Below, piece by piece: positions 8,979 through 17,756 of a stretch of 64,000 nucleotides of DNA (position 1 is its first letter; each line of letters begins with the position of its first letter). A program made the translations under genes and the position numbers. The stretch is from the NCBI RefSeq assembly GCF_024127895.1, contig NZ_JAMYBK010000009.1:62001-126000 (forward strand). Direction: 5' to 3'. The stretch is from Pseudomonas guariconensis (GTDB lineage: Bacteria; Pseudomonadota; Gammaproteobacteria; Pseudomonadales; Pseudomonadaceae). Below the pieces are notes generated by a model that worked only from the letters and a program-made list of their open reading frames with translations, made no database searches and was not told the DNA's origin.

Positions 8979-10076
8979 TCAGGTCAGATGCAGGTGGTTG
9001 TCCCAGAACCCGGAGGGCAGGTCCATCGGCTGCCCGACCAGCTCTCGCTTGCGGCAATCATAGAAGCGGCAACGCCCCTGCCCGGAGGTGACCACGAAAC
9101 CATCCTTCACCGCCCCCACGCCGGCACAGTCGGGCATCGGTGCATCGAGCTTCACCGCGCCGCTGTCCAGGTCCCAGATGAACAGGCGGTTGGCCCGTGG
9201 CGCGGTCAGCGCCACCAGGCGCAAGTCGCTGTGCAGGGCGACGCTGGCGGTGTACTGGGCCATCGACTGCAACTGCCGCTCGGGCACCGGGAAGGCCTTG
9301 AACGGCTCGCCAGGGCGCTTGATCGCCAGCAGCTCGGCGGTTTCCTCGGCATCGCCCATGAACTGCTGGCAGGCGACGATGGTGCCGTCGCTGCCGACTG
9401 CCAGGTGACGCACGCTGTTCATCTGCTGGGCGAGAGTCTCCTTGCTCAACAGGGTGCCGTCGCGCTGCATCAGCACCAGGCTCGGCTCCATGGCGTCGAG
9501 GTTCATCTCCACGCGGCTCTCGGCCTCGGTGCGGATGCCGCCGTTGGCCACCACCAGGGTTTCGCCGTCGGGTAGCCAGCACAGTTCATGCGGGCCGATG
9601 CCATGGGTCGGGATCTCGCCGCTGTGCACCAGGCGTTCGCCCTCGAAGCGGTAGATGCCGAGCACGCCACGCCCCGGGTCGCGGGTGTCGTTCTCGGTGG
9701 CGTACAGCCATTGGCCGCTCTTGTGGATCACCGCATGGCCATAGAAGTGCCGGTCCGGTTGCGAGGCGACGGTCTGCAGCAGGCGCCCGTCGCGCAGGTC
9801 GACCAAGTAGCTTTCGGTGCCGGGGCGGCGGGCGACGAACAGGGCGATCGGCAACTCGGGATGGTCGATGATGGCATGGCAACGCTGGGCCACCTGGGTG
9901 GCGAACACCTGGGTACCGTCCAGACGGTAGCCGACCGCATAGTGCCTGCCGTCGCCATCGTCGCGCGCCGAGAGCAGCAGGGGTTCGCTGCCTTTGTTGC
10001 GAAACAGGCTCCAACCGCCCAGGGTCAGGGCGCTGAGCAACACGCTACCGAGTTTGAGGGCCTGGCGTCGCAGCAT
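8979..10076 (-). CDS. DUF1513 periplasmic beta-propeller-like protein
   Basis: A 365-residue exported protein beginning MLRRQALKLGSVLLSALTLG, a signal peptide with a twin-arginine-like RR but not a full TAT motif. The body has repeated blade-like segments (LPDGETLVVANGGI, HLAVGSDGTIVAC, RLFIWDLDSG) consistent with a beta-propeller, matching the DUF1513 family. It is the last gene of a four-gene imelysin cluster, only 2 nt after the preceding gene. The same set is recalled at PA4370-PA4373. A role in periplasmic iron handling is inferred from context only. Confidence 0.82.
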   Translation of the reverse strand: MLRRQALKLGSVLLSALTLGGWSLFRNKGSEPLLLSARDDGDGRHYAVGYRLDGTQVFATQVAQRCHAIIDHPELPIALFVARRPGTESYLVDLRDGRLLQTVASQPDRHFYGHAVIHKSGQWLYATENDTRDPGRGVLGIYRFEGERLVHSGEIPTHGIGPHELCWLPDGETLVVANGGIRTEAESRVEMNLDAMEPSLVLMQRDGTLLSKETLAQQMNSVRHLAVGSDGTIVACQQFMGDAEETAELLAIKRPGEPFKAFPVPERQLQSMAQYTASVALHSDLRLVALTAPRANRLFIWDLDSGAVKLDAPMPDCAGVGAVKDGFVVTSGQGRCRFYDCRKRELVGQPMDLPSGFWDNHLHLT

Positions 10077-10078
10077 GA

Positions 10079-11143
10079 TCAGTCACCGTCGTTGGCATTG
10101 AAGCCCAGCTGGATGTTCAACGCCTTGGCCAGCTCGCCCTCGTGCAGGCGGTGGACGACGTTGAGGCTGTCGTAGATCTGGTTGAGGGTCTGCTTGCCGG
10201 CGTCGTCGGCGAGCAGCTCGCCCAGGGTCTTCTGGTTGTCGGCCAGCAGTTTGACAGAGGTGGCGTAGGCGTCGTCGATCTTTTCCGCCAGGGCGGCCTG
10301 GTCCTTGCCCAGCAGGCCACGCAGGCCCTGGTTGTCGACCCCGGCCCAGAGCGCCTGGGCTGCCTTGAGGCTGGCCTCCAGGCTCTTGAGCGAGGAGTGG
10401 CTGCGCCAGGCCTCGGCCTGCAGCGGCTGGGCGATGCCCTTGCTCTGCCGGCCCATGGGGGCGCCGAGCTTCTTCTTCAGGGTATCCAGGGCGGTGACCT
10501 GGGCCCGCAGCAGGTCGGCGATCGCCTCGTGGGAGTCGGCGTAGCGCTGGTTGGGGAACTTGGTCATCTGCGACAGCATGCCGTCGGTGCTGTTCCAGCC
10601 CTTGAGGATTTCTTCGGCCAGGGCCTTCTGGTGCTCGCCGATGGCCACCAGCAGCGGGCAGTAGCGGGCCTTCTGCTCGGGGGTGGCAACGTCCGGCTTG
10701 CTGTCGAACAGGATGTACTCGTAGGCCGAGAGGCCGCGTACCACCACGCTGGCTTTGCTCAGGGCCTGGGCATCGATCGGCTTGTCGCCATTGACCAGTT
10801 GCTCGACCTGGCGGCCGACCAGGTTCTTCTTGTCTGGCCAGAACTGCACCTGCCAGGCGCGATTGCCCTCGGCCAGCGGGCCGACCAGCAGCGGCTGCAG
10901 CTCGGCCCAGGCCTTCTGGGCATTGAGGAAGTCGGCGCGGGCGGTCTCCAGGGAGGCCTTGCCTTCGCAGTAGGCCAGGGCACTGGCGGCAAGCGCGCGG
11001 TCGGCTTCGACCCAGCGGCTGTAGGTCGGCAGGATCACCTGCTTGGCGATGGCGGCGGAGGTCACCGCCTGCGGGTCTTGTGGCGAGCAGGCGCCCAGGG
11101 CGAGTGCGGCGAGGCTGGTGAACAACAGTTTGGGTCGGAACAT
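10079..11143 (-). CDS. Imelysin-family lipoprotein (second copy)
   Basis: A 354-residue predicted lipoprotein: signal sequence MFRPKLLFTSLAALALGAC with the lipobox cysteine at residue 19. The mature part is helical and shows imelysin features, such as the GLSAYEYILFD region (the GxHxxE-like site is here degenerate, AYEYILF) and repeated helix pairs. The family (M75, EfeO/IcmP-like) binds iron or other ligands in the periplasm rather than acting as a proven peptidase. It sits between the DUF1111 di-heme gene (16 nt upstream) and DUF1513. Confidence 0.82.
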   Translation of the reverse strand: MFRPKLLFTSLAALALGACSPQDPQAVTSAAIAKQVILPTYSRWVEADRALAASALAYCEGKASLETARADFLNAQKAWAELQPLLVGPLAEGNRAWQVQFWPDKKNLVGRQVEQLVNGDKPIDAQALSKASVVVRGLSAYEYILFDSKPDVATPEQKARYCPLLVAIGEHQKALAEEILKGWNSTDGMLSQMTKFPNQRYADSHEAIADLLRAQVTALDTLKKKLGAPMGRQSKGIAQPLQAEAWRSHSSLKSLEASLKAAQALWAGVDNQGLRGLLGKDQAALAEKIDDAYATSVKLLADNQKTLGELLADDAGKQTLNQIYDSLNVVHRLHEGELAKALNIQLGFNANDGD

Positions 11144-11159
11144 GCCCGGCTCCTTGCGC

Positions 11160-12587
11160 TTAAAGTGAATTCAGGAACGCCAGCAGCGCTGCGCGTTGCT
11201 CGGCATCGAAGGTCAGAACATGGTTGCGCGCCGCTTCGGCTTCGCCGCCGTGCCAGAGCACGGCCTCGAGCAGGTTGCGGGCGCGGCCGTCATGGAGGAA
11301 TTGGGTGTGGCCGCTGACCGCTTCGGTCAGGCCGATGCCCCACAGGGGCGGGGTGCGCCAGTCCTGGCCACCGGCAGCGAATTCGCTGCGGTTGTCGGCC
11401 AGGCCCGGGCCCATGTCGTGCAGCAGCAGGTCGCTGTAGGGGCGGATCACCTGGTTGGCCAGCTCCGCTTCGCTGGCATCGGCGGCGGTGGTGAACTGCG
11501 GGGTATGGCAGCCCTGGCAGCCGGCCTGGAAGAACAGGGTCTTGCCAGCCAGCACTTGGGGGGCATCGACGTCGCGGCGCGCTGGCACGCCGAGGTTGCG
11601 GGTGTAGAAGGTGACCAGGCGCAGGATGTTGTCGCTGACCTCCTTCTCGCCATCGGCGCCATCGCCGTTGGGTGCGGCCAGGCAGTCGGCCTGGGTCGGG
11701 GTGCAGTCGTCGACGGGTTGCAGGTGGGTGGTCAGGCCCATGTCGCCGGCGAAGGCGTGGACGTTCTGCTGGTTGACGTTGGGCTGGCCGGCCTTCCAGC
11801 CGAAGCGGCCGAGCACGGTCTTGCCCGTGGCCTGGTCCCAGACCTGGTTGGGCCGGCCACGGATGCCGTCGCCGTTGCCGTCGTCCGGGTCGGCGTTGGC
11901 CAGGATCGCCGCCTCGGGGATGGCCTCGAGCAGGCCAAGGCCGATCATCGGCGGCGCCACCCGGGCGGAGAAGTGGGTATCGGGGTGCATCGGCCCGTAG
12001 CCGAGCTGGGTGATCTGCAGGCGCGGGCGGCGCAGCTCGACCTGGTGGCCGTCCTCGAAGGTCACGGTTTCAGGCGTGTATTCCACCCGCACCTTGCCCT
12101 CCGGGGCCACGCCGGGGACGGCCATGTCCTGCAGCTGGGTGCCGTAGACCGGCTCCGGGACCACGCCCAGACGCTCGATTTCCTTGGCGTACTGCGGCTG
12201 ATCGGGGATCGACAGGCGAACCAGCATCGACACCGCGTTGCGGGCATCGGGTTCGGGGGGATGGCCGCGGCCGTCGCGTACGTGGCAGTTCTGGCAGGCG
12301 TTGGTATTGAACAGCGGGCCGAGGCCGTCGCGGGCGGTGGTGGTGGAAGGGGCGATCACCCACGGGTTGCGGAAGAAGCTGTTGCCGACGCTGAAGTCCA
12401 GGCGCCGCTCCGGCGAGAGGTTGGCCGAGGGCAAGGAGAAGGCGTTGCGGTCGCTGCGCTGCACCGTTGCCTTGCCGCCGGAAAGGGCCTCGCCGGGTTC
12501 GGCCTGGGTGAAGCGCGGGGCGTCGTCACAGGCAGCCAGGGTGGTGGCCAGCAGCAAGGGAAGGAGTCGGAACAGCGACGAGGACAT
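11160..12587 (-). CDS. Di-heme c-type lipoprotein, DUF1111 oxidoreductase
   Basis: A 475-residue protein with a lipoprotein signal (MSSSLFRLLPLLLATTLAAC, Cys20). Two CxxCH heme-c motifs are visible: CQNCH in the N-terminal half and CQGCH in the C-terminal half. The family is the so-called thiol oxidoreductase DUF1111, a relative of di-heme cytochrome c peroxidases. I start at 12587 so that the signal peptide is N-terminal; the frame is open to 12722. It lies between two imelysin genes, which suggests periplasmic redox chemistry linked to iron capture (inference). Confidence 0.85.
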   Translation of the reverse strand: MSSSLFRLLPLLLATTLAACDDAPRFTQAEPGEALSGGKATVQRSDRNAFSLPSANLSPERRLDFSVGNSFFRNPWVIAPSTTTARDGLGPLFNTNACQNCHVRDGRGHPPEPDARNAVSMLVRLSIPDQPQYAKEIERLGVVPEPVYGTQLQDMAVPGVAPEGKVRVEYTPETVTFEDGHQVELRRPRLQITQLGYGPMHPDTHFSARVAPPMIGLGLLEAIPEAAILANADPDDGNGDGIRGRPNQVWDQATGKTVLGRFGWKAGQPNVNQQNVHAFAGDMGLTTHLQPVDDCTPTQADCLAAPNGDGADGEKEVSDNILRLVTFYTRNLGVPARRDVDAPQVLAGKTLFFQAGCQGCHTPQFTTAADASEAELANQVIRPYSDLLLHDMGPGLADNRSEFAAGGQDWRTPPLWGIGLTEAVSGHTQFLHDGRARNLLEAVLWHGGEAEAARNHVLTFDAEQRAALLAFLNSL

Positions 12588-12787
12588 CGAGGATCCTGGG
12601 TGAGCGAAAAACCGGCGTGCAAGCTTAGCAGGCCGAGGGGGTTTGAATAAGAGCAATTTGCGTTTGCTGGATGAAATCCTTGTCAGTTGGCGGGGGGGGG
12701 CGGGGGCTTGCTCCAATGCCATTGGCCGCCATCGGGGCGCGAAGCGGCCCTCGCATTTGCCAAGCTCATGAGGTTCGGATCATGAAA

Positions 12788-13017
12788 AAGGCGGCCCGAA
12801 GGCTAATGTCAGTCAGTTAAGCGGCGCTTTGTCATTTTTGGGGCTACCTTGCAGCCCATCGCCGGCAAGCCGGCTCCCACATTGTCCGTGCAAACCGCAT
12901 CATATGTGGTCGCCGCGGTCCCTGTGGGAGCCGGCTTGCCGGCGATGGGCTGCAAGGTAGCCCCAAATGACAACTGAAAGTCTTAACTGACCGGCATTGG
13001 CCCGAGGGCCGCCTCTG
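12788..13017. repeat. Large composite palindrome with REP core
   Basis: Positions 12838-12881 and 12923-12966 are perfect 44-bp inverted arms separated by 41 bp; each arm contains a REP core (GCCGGCAAGCCGGC type). Outside them the symmetry continues imperfectly to both ends (GGCGGCCC / GGGCCGCC, CAGTTAAG / CTTAACTG). The right outer arm (12960-12999) is identical to 48530-48569. No gene is seen here. The element fills most of the 450-bp gap inside the imelysin cluster and would form a very strong hairpin in RNA. Confidence 0.9.
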
Positions 13018-13036
13018 TCGAACCACTGCACCAGGA

Positions 13037-14374
13037 TCAGAACTCGTGATCGGCGGTGTCCGGGTTCAGGTTGGCGATGCCCAGCTTGCCAGCGGCCTGT
13101 TCGATCGCGCCGGTCTGCTTGACCAGCGAGGCGATGGCGTCGCGGACGATCTGGTTGCCGGCGGTGTTGTCGGCAGCGATCAGCTGGTCGTAGTGCTCAC
13201 CCTTGAGCGCGTGGTCGACGATCACCTGGATCTTCGCCTCGGTGGCCTCCAGGTCAGCCTTGAGGGTCGCGTCGGTGGCTGGGTCGATCTTGGCCACCAG
13301 CTCCGACAGGCTCGGACCGGTCATCTTGGTGCCGTCGACGCGGGTGTACTCGCCCAGGTAGACATTGCGGATGCCCTTGGCGTCGTAGAAGTGCGAGTAG
13401 TGGGTGTTGTCGCTGAAGCAGTCGTGCTCGTCTTCTGGCGAGTTGGCCTCCAGGGAAACCTTCATGCGCTCGCCGGCCAGCTCGCCCAGCGACAGGCTGC
13501 CCATGCCGAACAGCATCTTGCGCAGGCCATCGGCCACCGGTTCGGCCTCCAGCTTGGCGCGGTAGTTGTCGGCGACGTTCGGCGCCCAGTTGCCGACCAT
13601 TTCTTCCAGGTCCTTGACCAGCAGATCGGTGACGGCCTTCAGGTAGGCGCGGCGACGCTCGTTGTGGCCTCCGGTGGCACCCTTGCCTTCCAGGTAGTCG
13701 GAAGCCGGACGGTTGCCTGCGCCTGGGCCGGTGCCGTTGAGGTCCTGGCCCCACAGCAGGAACTCGATGGCGTGGTAACCGGTGGCGACGTTGGCCTCGG
13801 AGCCGCCCAGCTCGTTCAGGCTGGCCAGTTTCTCGGGGGTGATGTCCTTGACGTCGATCTTGTCTTCGCCCACCTGGATCTCGGTGTTGGCGATGATGTT
13901 GGCGCTGGCCGCCGGGTTGCCCAGGGCGTGCTCGTAGCTCTTGTCGACGTAGTCGATCAGGCCTTCGTCCAGCGGCCAGGCGTTCACCTGGCCTTCCCAG
14001 TCGTCGATGATGGTGTTGCCGAAGCGGAAGACTTCGCTCTGCAGGTAAGGAACGCGAGAGGCGGCCCAGGCTTGCTTGGCGGCTTCCAGGGTTTCATCGT
14101 TAGGGCTGGCGAGGAACGCGTCGATGGCGGTCTGCAGGGTCTTGGCGGTGCTCAGCGAATCGCTGTAGACGGCATGGACGATCTCGGCGTAATGCTTGAC
14201 CACGGCCTTGCCGGCCGTTTCGTCGACAGCCCCCGGCGCCGCGGCGTTGGTGCTGGCGGCAGCAGGTGCCTGGGCTTGCGGAGCGGCAGCCTTTTCATCC
14301 TTGCCTTCGCCGCAACCGGCGAGGGCGATGGCGATGGCCAGCAGACTGGCGGAGGCCAGAGGCATTCGAATCAT
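13037..14374 (-). CDS. icmP: Imelysin family lipoprotein IcmP
   Basis: A 445-residue lipoprotein: MIRMPLASASLLAIAIALAGC with lipobox LAGC, then a low-complexity Ala/Pro linker. The imelysin core contains GYHAIEFLLWGQD (about residues 205-217), the GxHxxE signature of the family. The upstream extension of the frame to 14476 is rejected because it would bury the signal peptide. It corresponds in order to P. aeruginosa PA4370 (icmP). It is the first gene of the cluster and has a Fur-box-like palindrome 60 nt upstream. It is separated from the other three genes by the large palindrome at 12788-13017. Confidence 0.87.
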   Translation of the reverse strand: MIRMPLASASLLAIAIALAGCGEGKDEKAAAPQAQAPAAASTNAAAPGAVDETAGKAVVKHYAEIVHAVYSDSLSTAKTLQTAIDAFLASPNDETLEAAKQAWAASRVPYLQSEVFRFGNTIIDDWEGQVNAWPLDEGLIDYVDKSYEHALGNPAASANIIANTEIQVGEDKIDVKDITPEKLASLNELGGSEANVATGYHAIEFLLWGQDLNGTGPGAGNRPASDYLEGKGATGGHNERRRAYLKAVTDLLVKDLEEMVGNWAPNVADNYRAKLEAEPVADGLRKMLFGMGSLSLGELAGERMKVSLEANSPEDEHDCFSDNTHYSHFYDAKGIRNVYLGEYTRVDGTKMTGPSLSELVAKIDPATDATLKADLEATEAKIQVIVDHALKGEHYDQLIAADNTAGNQIVRDAIASLVKQTGAIEQAAGKLGIANLNPDTADHEF

Positions 14375-14433
14375 TGTTGGTTTCCTGCGTCGTGTGGTTG
14401 GACTGTGTGCCGGGGCACGCGAAACCGCCACAT

Positions 14434-14452
14434 AATGCGAAAGATTTGCATT
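14434..14452. promoter_or_regulatory. Fur-box-like operator upstream of icmP
   Basis: AATGCGAAAGATTTGCATT matches an AATGAGAATGATTCTCATT-type Fur consensus at 15 of 19 positions by my count and has AATGC/GCATT ends. It lies 60 nt before icmP, where iron control of an imelysin gene is expected. This is a pattern match, not proof. Confidence 0.5.
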
Positions 14453-14520
14453 TTGTGTAAAGGGGCGGTTGCGCATTTCATCAAGATTGGTCGTTTTCGC
14501 GAGCCCCCCTGGCGACGAGG

Positions 14521-16572
14521 TTAGAGCGCGCTCACCTGGTTGCGGTGCGCCTGCTTGAGGTAGAGGGTCAGCTCGCGGGCAGACAAGGGCTTGCTGTAGT
14601 GATAGCCCTGACCCTCATGGCAGCCCTGGGCGATGATGTAGCTCTCCTGCTCGGCGCTCTCCACGCCCTCGGCGATCACCTGCATGCCCAGACTCTTGCC
14701 CAACTGGATGATGGCCCGGACGATGGTGGCGTCGTCGTCATCGTCGAGCAGGTCCTGGACGAAGCTCTTGTCGATCTTGATCTTGTCCAGCGGCAGCGAC
14801 TTCAGGTAGCTGAGCGAGGAGTAGCCGGTACCGAAGTCGTCGATGGCGATCAGGGCACCGGAGCGGCGCAGGCTGATCAGGTGTTGGGCGGCGGTGCTGA
14901 TGTCTTCCATCAGGCCGGTCTCGGTGACTTCCAGCTCCAGGCTGCGCGGCGGCAGGCGGTAGATCTGCAGCAGGTTGTTGACCACCCGTGGCAGCTCGCT
15001 GTGGTGCAGTTGCACGGTGGACAGGTTGACCGCCATGCGCAGTTCGCTGAAGCCCAGGTCGTGCCATTCGCGCAACTGACGGCAGGCCTGGTCGAGCACC
15101 CATTCGCCGATGGCGATGATGTTGCCGTTCTGCTCGGCCAGGGGAATGAACTGGTCCGGCGGGACCATACCCAGCTCCGGATGCTGCCAGCGCAGCAGCG
15201 CCTCGACGCCGACCACGCGGTGGTCGCGGTAGCTGACCTGCGGCTGGTACACCAGGTACAGCTGGTTGCGCGGCAGGGCCTCGCGCAGGTCTTTTTCCAG
15301 TTCGCGGCGCCGGCGCATCTCGCTGTCGACGCTGGCGACATAGAACTGGTAGCGGTTGCGCGAGCGGACCTTGGCCAGGGTCATGGTCTGCTCGGCTTTC
15401 TGCAGCAGCTTCTCGGTGCTGTCGCCATCCTCCGGGAACAGGGTGATGCCGATGGTGGCGCGCAGGCGGATCTGCTGGTGGTCCAGGGCGAATGGCACCT
15501 CCAGGTCGTCGAGGATGCTCTGGGCCAGCTCGGCCGCCTCGTAGGGCTGCTCGATGTCGGCCTGCACCAGGGCGAACTGGTCGCCACCCAGGCGGGCGAG
15601 GGCGCCGAGGCGGCCACTGTGGGCGCGCAGGCGGTCGGCCAGGGCCAGCAACAGTTGGTCGCCGACCTGGTAGCTGAACTGTTCGTTGATGCCCTTGAAG
15701 TCGTCGAGGCCGACGCACAGTACCGCCACCCGACGCTGCAGGCGGCCGCCATCGACGAGGATCTTGTCCAGCTGCTGCTGCAGTTGCTGGCGGTTGGGCA
15801 GGCCGGTGAGAAAGTCGTACTGGGCCATGCGTTGCAGGCTGTTCTCGGCCTCGTGGCGCAGGTGGGTGTTGCGCTCGATGGAGGCCAGCAACTGGTTGGC
15901 GGTGTTGATCCACAGGCCCAGTTCGTTCTTCTCGTGGCCCTTGAGCAATGGCAACTGGTGCTGGCTGGGACGGTCGGGGTTGATCTGGGTGAGGTGCTCG
16001 ATGATCTTCGACAGCGGCTTGGTCAGCAGCCAGTGATAGACCAGGTACAGCACCAGGCCCATGGCCAAGGCGCGCAGCACGCCGGCGATGAAGATGATCA
16101 CCGCGTTGATCAGGAAGCCCTTGCCATAGTTGGCGGTGTCCAGGGTGATGCTCAGGTCGCCGTAGTACTCGCTGTAGGGGCCACGGCCGACCAGCGGGGT
16201 GGTGAAGGTGCGTTCCTGGCCGAGGATCGGGTCGGTCAGCCAGCGCAGGGACATGTCCTGTAGCGGGCGGGACTTTTCCGCGAGCATGGTTTCGTTGGGA
16301 TGACCGATGGAAGCCATGCGCACCGACTCGTCCTGGAACAAGCCTTCCATGACCTGCATGCCCATCTCCCGGTCGAGGCTGTACACCGCCTGGGTCGATG
16401 GGTCGCGGAACATGTCGAGGATGCGCTGGGCGTCGGTGTTCACCGCCTGGCGGGTCTTGTAGGCGTCGTAGACGATCTGCGCACAGCTGAGAACGACACC
16501 GACCGCCAGCGCCGAGAGCAGCACGACCCTGAGCAACTTGACCGATAAGCTGTTCCGAAATTCCAGCTTCAA
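14521..16572 (-). CDS. bifA: BifA, membrane c-di-GMP phosphodiesterase (degenerate GGDEF + EAL)
   Basis: About 683 residues: N-terminal TM, a periplasmic sensor region (about 35-165), second TM plus HAMP-like segment, degenerate GGDEF carrying GGDQF (LARLGGDQFALVQ), and an EAL domain with VGVEALLRW and DDFGTGYSSL. GGDQF and the position beside sodB identify BifA, which lowers c-di-GMP and promotes swarming and biofilm dispersal in pseudomonads. I prefer a TTG start at 16572 because AAGGA lies 7 nt upstream and the protein then begins KLEFRNSLSVKLL; an ATG at 16602 has no good ribosome site and would give 693 residues. Confidence 0.9.
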   Translation of the reverse strand: MKLEFRNSLSVKLLRVVLLSALAVGVVLSCAQIVYDAYKTRQAVNTDAQRILDMFRDPSTQAVYSLDREMGMQVMEGLFQDESVRMASIGHPNETMLAEKSRPLQDMSLRWLTDPILGQERTFTTPLVGRGPYSEYYGDLSITLDTANYGKGFLINAVIIFIAGVLRALAMGLVLYLVYHWLLTKPLSKIIEHLTQINPDRPSQHQLPLLKGHEKNELGLWINTANQLLASIERNTHLRHEAENSLQRMAQYDFLTGLPNRQQLQQQLDKILVDGGRLQRRVAVLCVGLDDFKGINEQFSYQVGDQLLLALADRLRAHSGRLGALARLGGDQFALVQADIEQPYEAAELAQSILDDLEVPFALDHQQIRLRATIGITLFPEDGDSTEKLLQKAEQTMTLAKVRSRNRYQFYVASVDSEMRRRRELEKDLREALPRNQLYLVYQPQVSYRDHRVVGVEALLRWQHPELGMVPPDQFIPLAEQNGNIIAIGEWVLDQACRQLREWHDLGFSELRMAVNLSTVQLHHSELPRVVNNLLQIYRLPPRSLELEVTETGLMEDISTAAQHLISLRRSGALIAIDDFGTGYSSLSYLKSLPLDKIKIDKSFVQDLLDDDDDATIVRAIIQLGKSLGMQVIAEGVESAEQESYIIAQGCHEGQGYHYSKPLSARELTLYLKQAHRNQVSAL

Positions 16573-16784
16573 GGGGAGTTCCTTAATCCATGCGCGTGCC
16601 ATTATTTTGCCATTGTCCCTGGCAGTACACTATCGACCGATTGCCACGGTAGAAAGGGCCCTTGGCAATGTATCGGTTGCGCGGCCCTGCGACTTGAGTG
16701 CGCTACGTCAGCTTTCCAGATGTTTGATGTTAGCGTGCTATCCGCCTGGGGCAAGAGCGGGCGGTTCGTGGGTGAGCCGCGAGC

Positions 16785-16850
16785 TTTCAGCTTCAAGCTT
16801 CAAGCCACAAGTGAAAGCGGATCGTGGGCGTTTCTCTTGCCACTCCTGAT
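16785..16850. repeat. Dispersed repeat, copy on the left of sodB
   Basis: The region holds AGCTTCAAGCTTCAAGCCACAAGTGAAAGCGGATCGTGGGCGTTTCTCTTGCCACT in sense (described by its parts: AGCTTCAAG, AAGCGGATCGTG, TCTCTTGCC). Its reverse complement closely matches 17697-17756, so the two copies flank sodB in inverted orientation. Confidence 0.75.
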
Positions 16851-16888
16851 AGGGAGATCCCCAGCGCGTCTTCAGGCGCTCTGTGGAC

Positions 16889-16923
16889 AAAAAAAATCCG
16901 ATGCCAGTCGCCCGGCATCGGAT
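16889..16923 (-). terminator. Intrinsic terminator of sodB
   Basis: On the minus strand, ATCCGATGCC - 8-nt loop - GGCATCGGAT followed by a run of T. A perfect 10-bp stem 26 nt after the sodB stop codon. Confidence 0.92.
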
Positions 16924-16948
16924 GTTTCAATTCAAGATGCCCAGAGCA

Positions 16949-17545
16949 TCAGGCCTTGAAGGTGTTCCCTTCGAACTGCTGGGCGACGAAGTCCCAGTTG
17001 ACCAGTTGCCAGAACGCCTCGACGTACTTCGGACGCAGGTTGCGGTAGTCGATGTAGTAGGCGTGTTCCCAGACGTCGCAGGTCAGCAGCGGGGTATCGC
17101 CGCTGGTCAGCGGGTTGCCGGCGCCGATCGTGCTGGCCAGAGCCAGGGAGCCGTCGGCCTTCTTCACCAGCCAGCCCCAGCCGGAGCCGAAGGTGCCGAC
17201 GGACGTCTTGGTGAACTCTTCCTTGAACTTGTCGAAGGAGCCGAAGGCCTTGGTGATGGCATCGGCCAGGGCACCGGTCGGCTGGCCGCCACCGTTTGGC
17301 GACAGGCAGTTCCAGTAGAAGGTGTGGTTCCAGACTTGAGCGGCGTTGTTGAAGATGCCACCCGAAGAGGTCTTGACGATCTCTTCCAGGGTCTTGCCTT
17401 CGAATTCGGTGCCTGGGACCAGGTTGTTCAGGTTCACGACATAGGTGTTGTGGTGCTTGTCGTGGTGATACTCCAGGGTTTCCTTGGAGATGTGCGGCTG
17501 CAGGGCATCGTGGGCGTACGGCAGCGGCGGCAATTCAAAAGCCAT
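16949..17545 (-). CDS. sodB: Superoxide dismutase (Fe)
   Basis: A 198-residue cytosolic superoxide dismutase converting superoxide to H2O2 and O2. Metal ligands are visible: the histidine of EYHHDKHH (about 27), the one in [10 protein letters not shown] (about 74), and the Asp/His of [13 protein letters not shown] (about 157-161). The Fe-type signature includes the residues [10 protein letters not shown] and GSGWGWL. The length is typical. It is monocistronic between two repeat copies with its own terminator. Fe versus Mn specificity is assigned from sequence family, not experiment. Confidence 0.96.
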   Translation of the reverse strand: MAFELPPLPYAHDALQPHISKETLEYHHDKHHNTYVVNLNNLVPGTEFEGKTLEEIVKTSSGGIFNNAAQVWNHTFYWNCLSPNGGGQPTGALADAITKAFGSFDKFKEEFTKTSVGTFGSGWGWLVKKADGSLALASTIGAGNPLTSGDTPLLTCDVWEHAYYIDYRNLRPKYVEAFWQLVNWDFVAQQFEGNTFKA

Positions 17546-17696
17546 GGTAGATCTCCTGATTCAGGTCTGTTTGCGGTTTGCGCAAGGCCGATCACGGGCG
17601 GCCCGATGAGCGTCGGCGAGTTTGTACTCTTTGCGACGCAAGGGCTGGATCATAGCACCCGGCCTCGCGCATAACCACGCAACAACTATAGGGACA

Positions 17697-17756
17697 AGCG
17701 GCAAGAGAAGCCCGCACGATCCGCTTTTACTTGCAGCTCGCCGCTTGAAACTCAAG
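17697..17756. repeat. Dispersed repeat, copy on the right of sodB
   Basis: It contains GCGGCAAGAGAAGCCCGC, CGATCCGCTTTTACTTGCAG and CTCGCCGCTTGAAACTC. It is the inverted partner of 16785-16850 and related in its ends to 37680-37757 and 44902-44966. Its right edge touches the last codons of argO. Confidence 0.75.

Larger units (their letters stand above)
16603..16948. other. Intergenic bifA-sodB
   Basis: 346 bp without a gene. It holds the sodB terminator, a CTTCAAGCTTCAAG-type dispersed repeat, and presumably the bifA promoter near 16610-16740. Confidence 0.7.
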
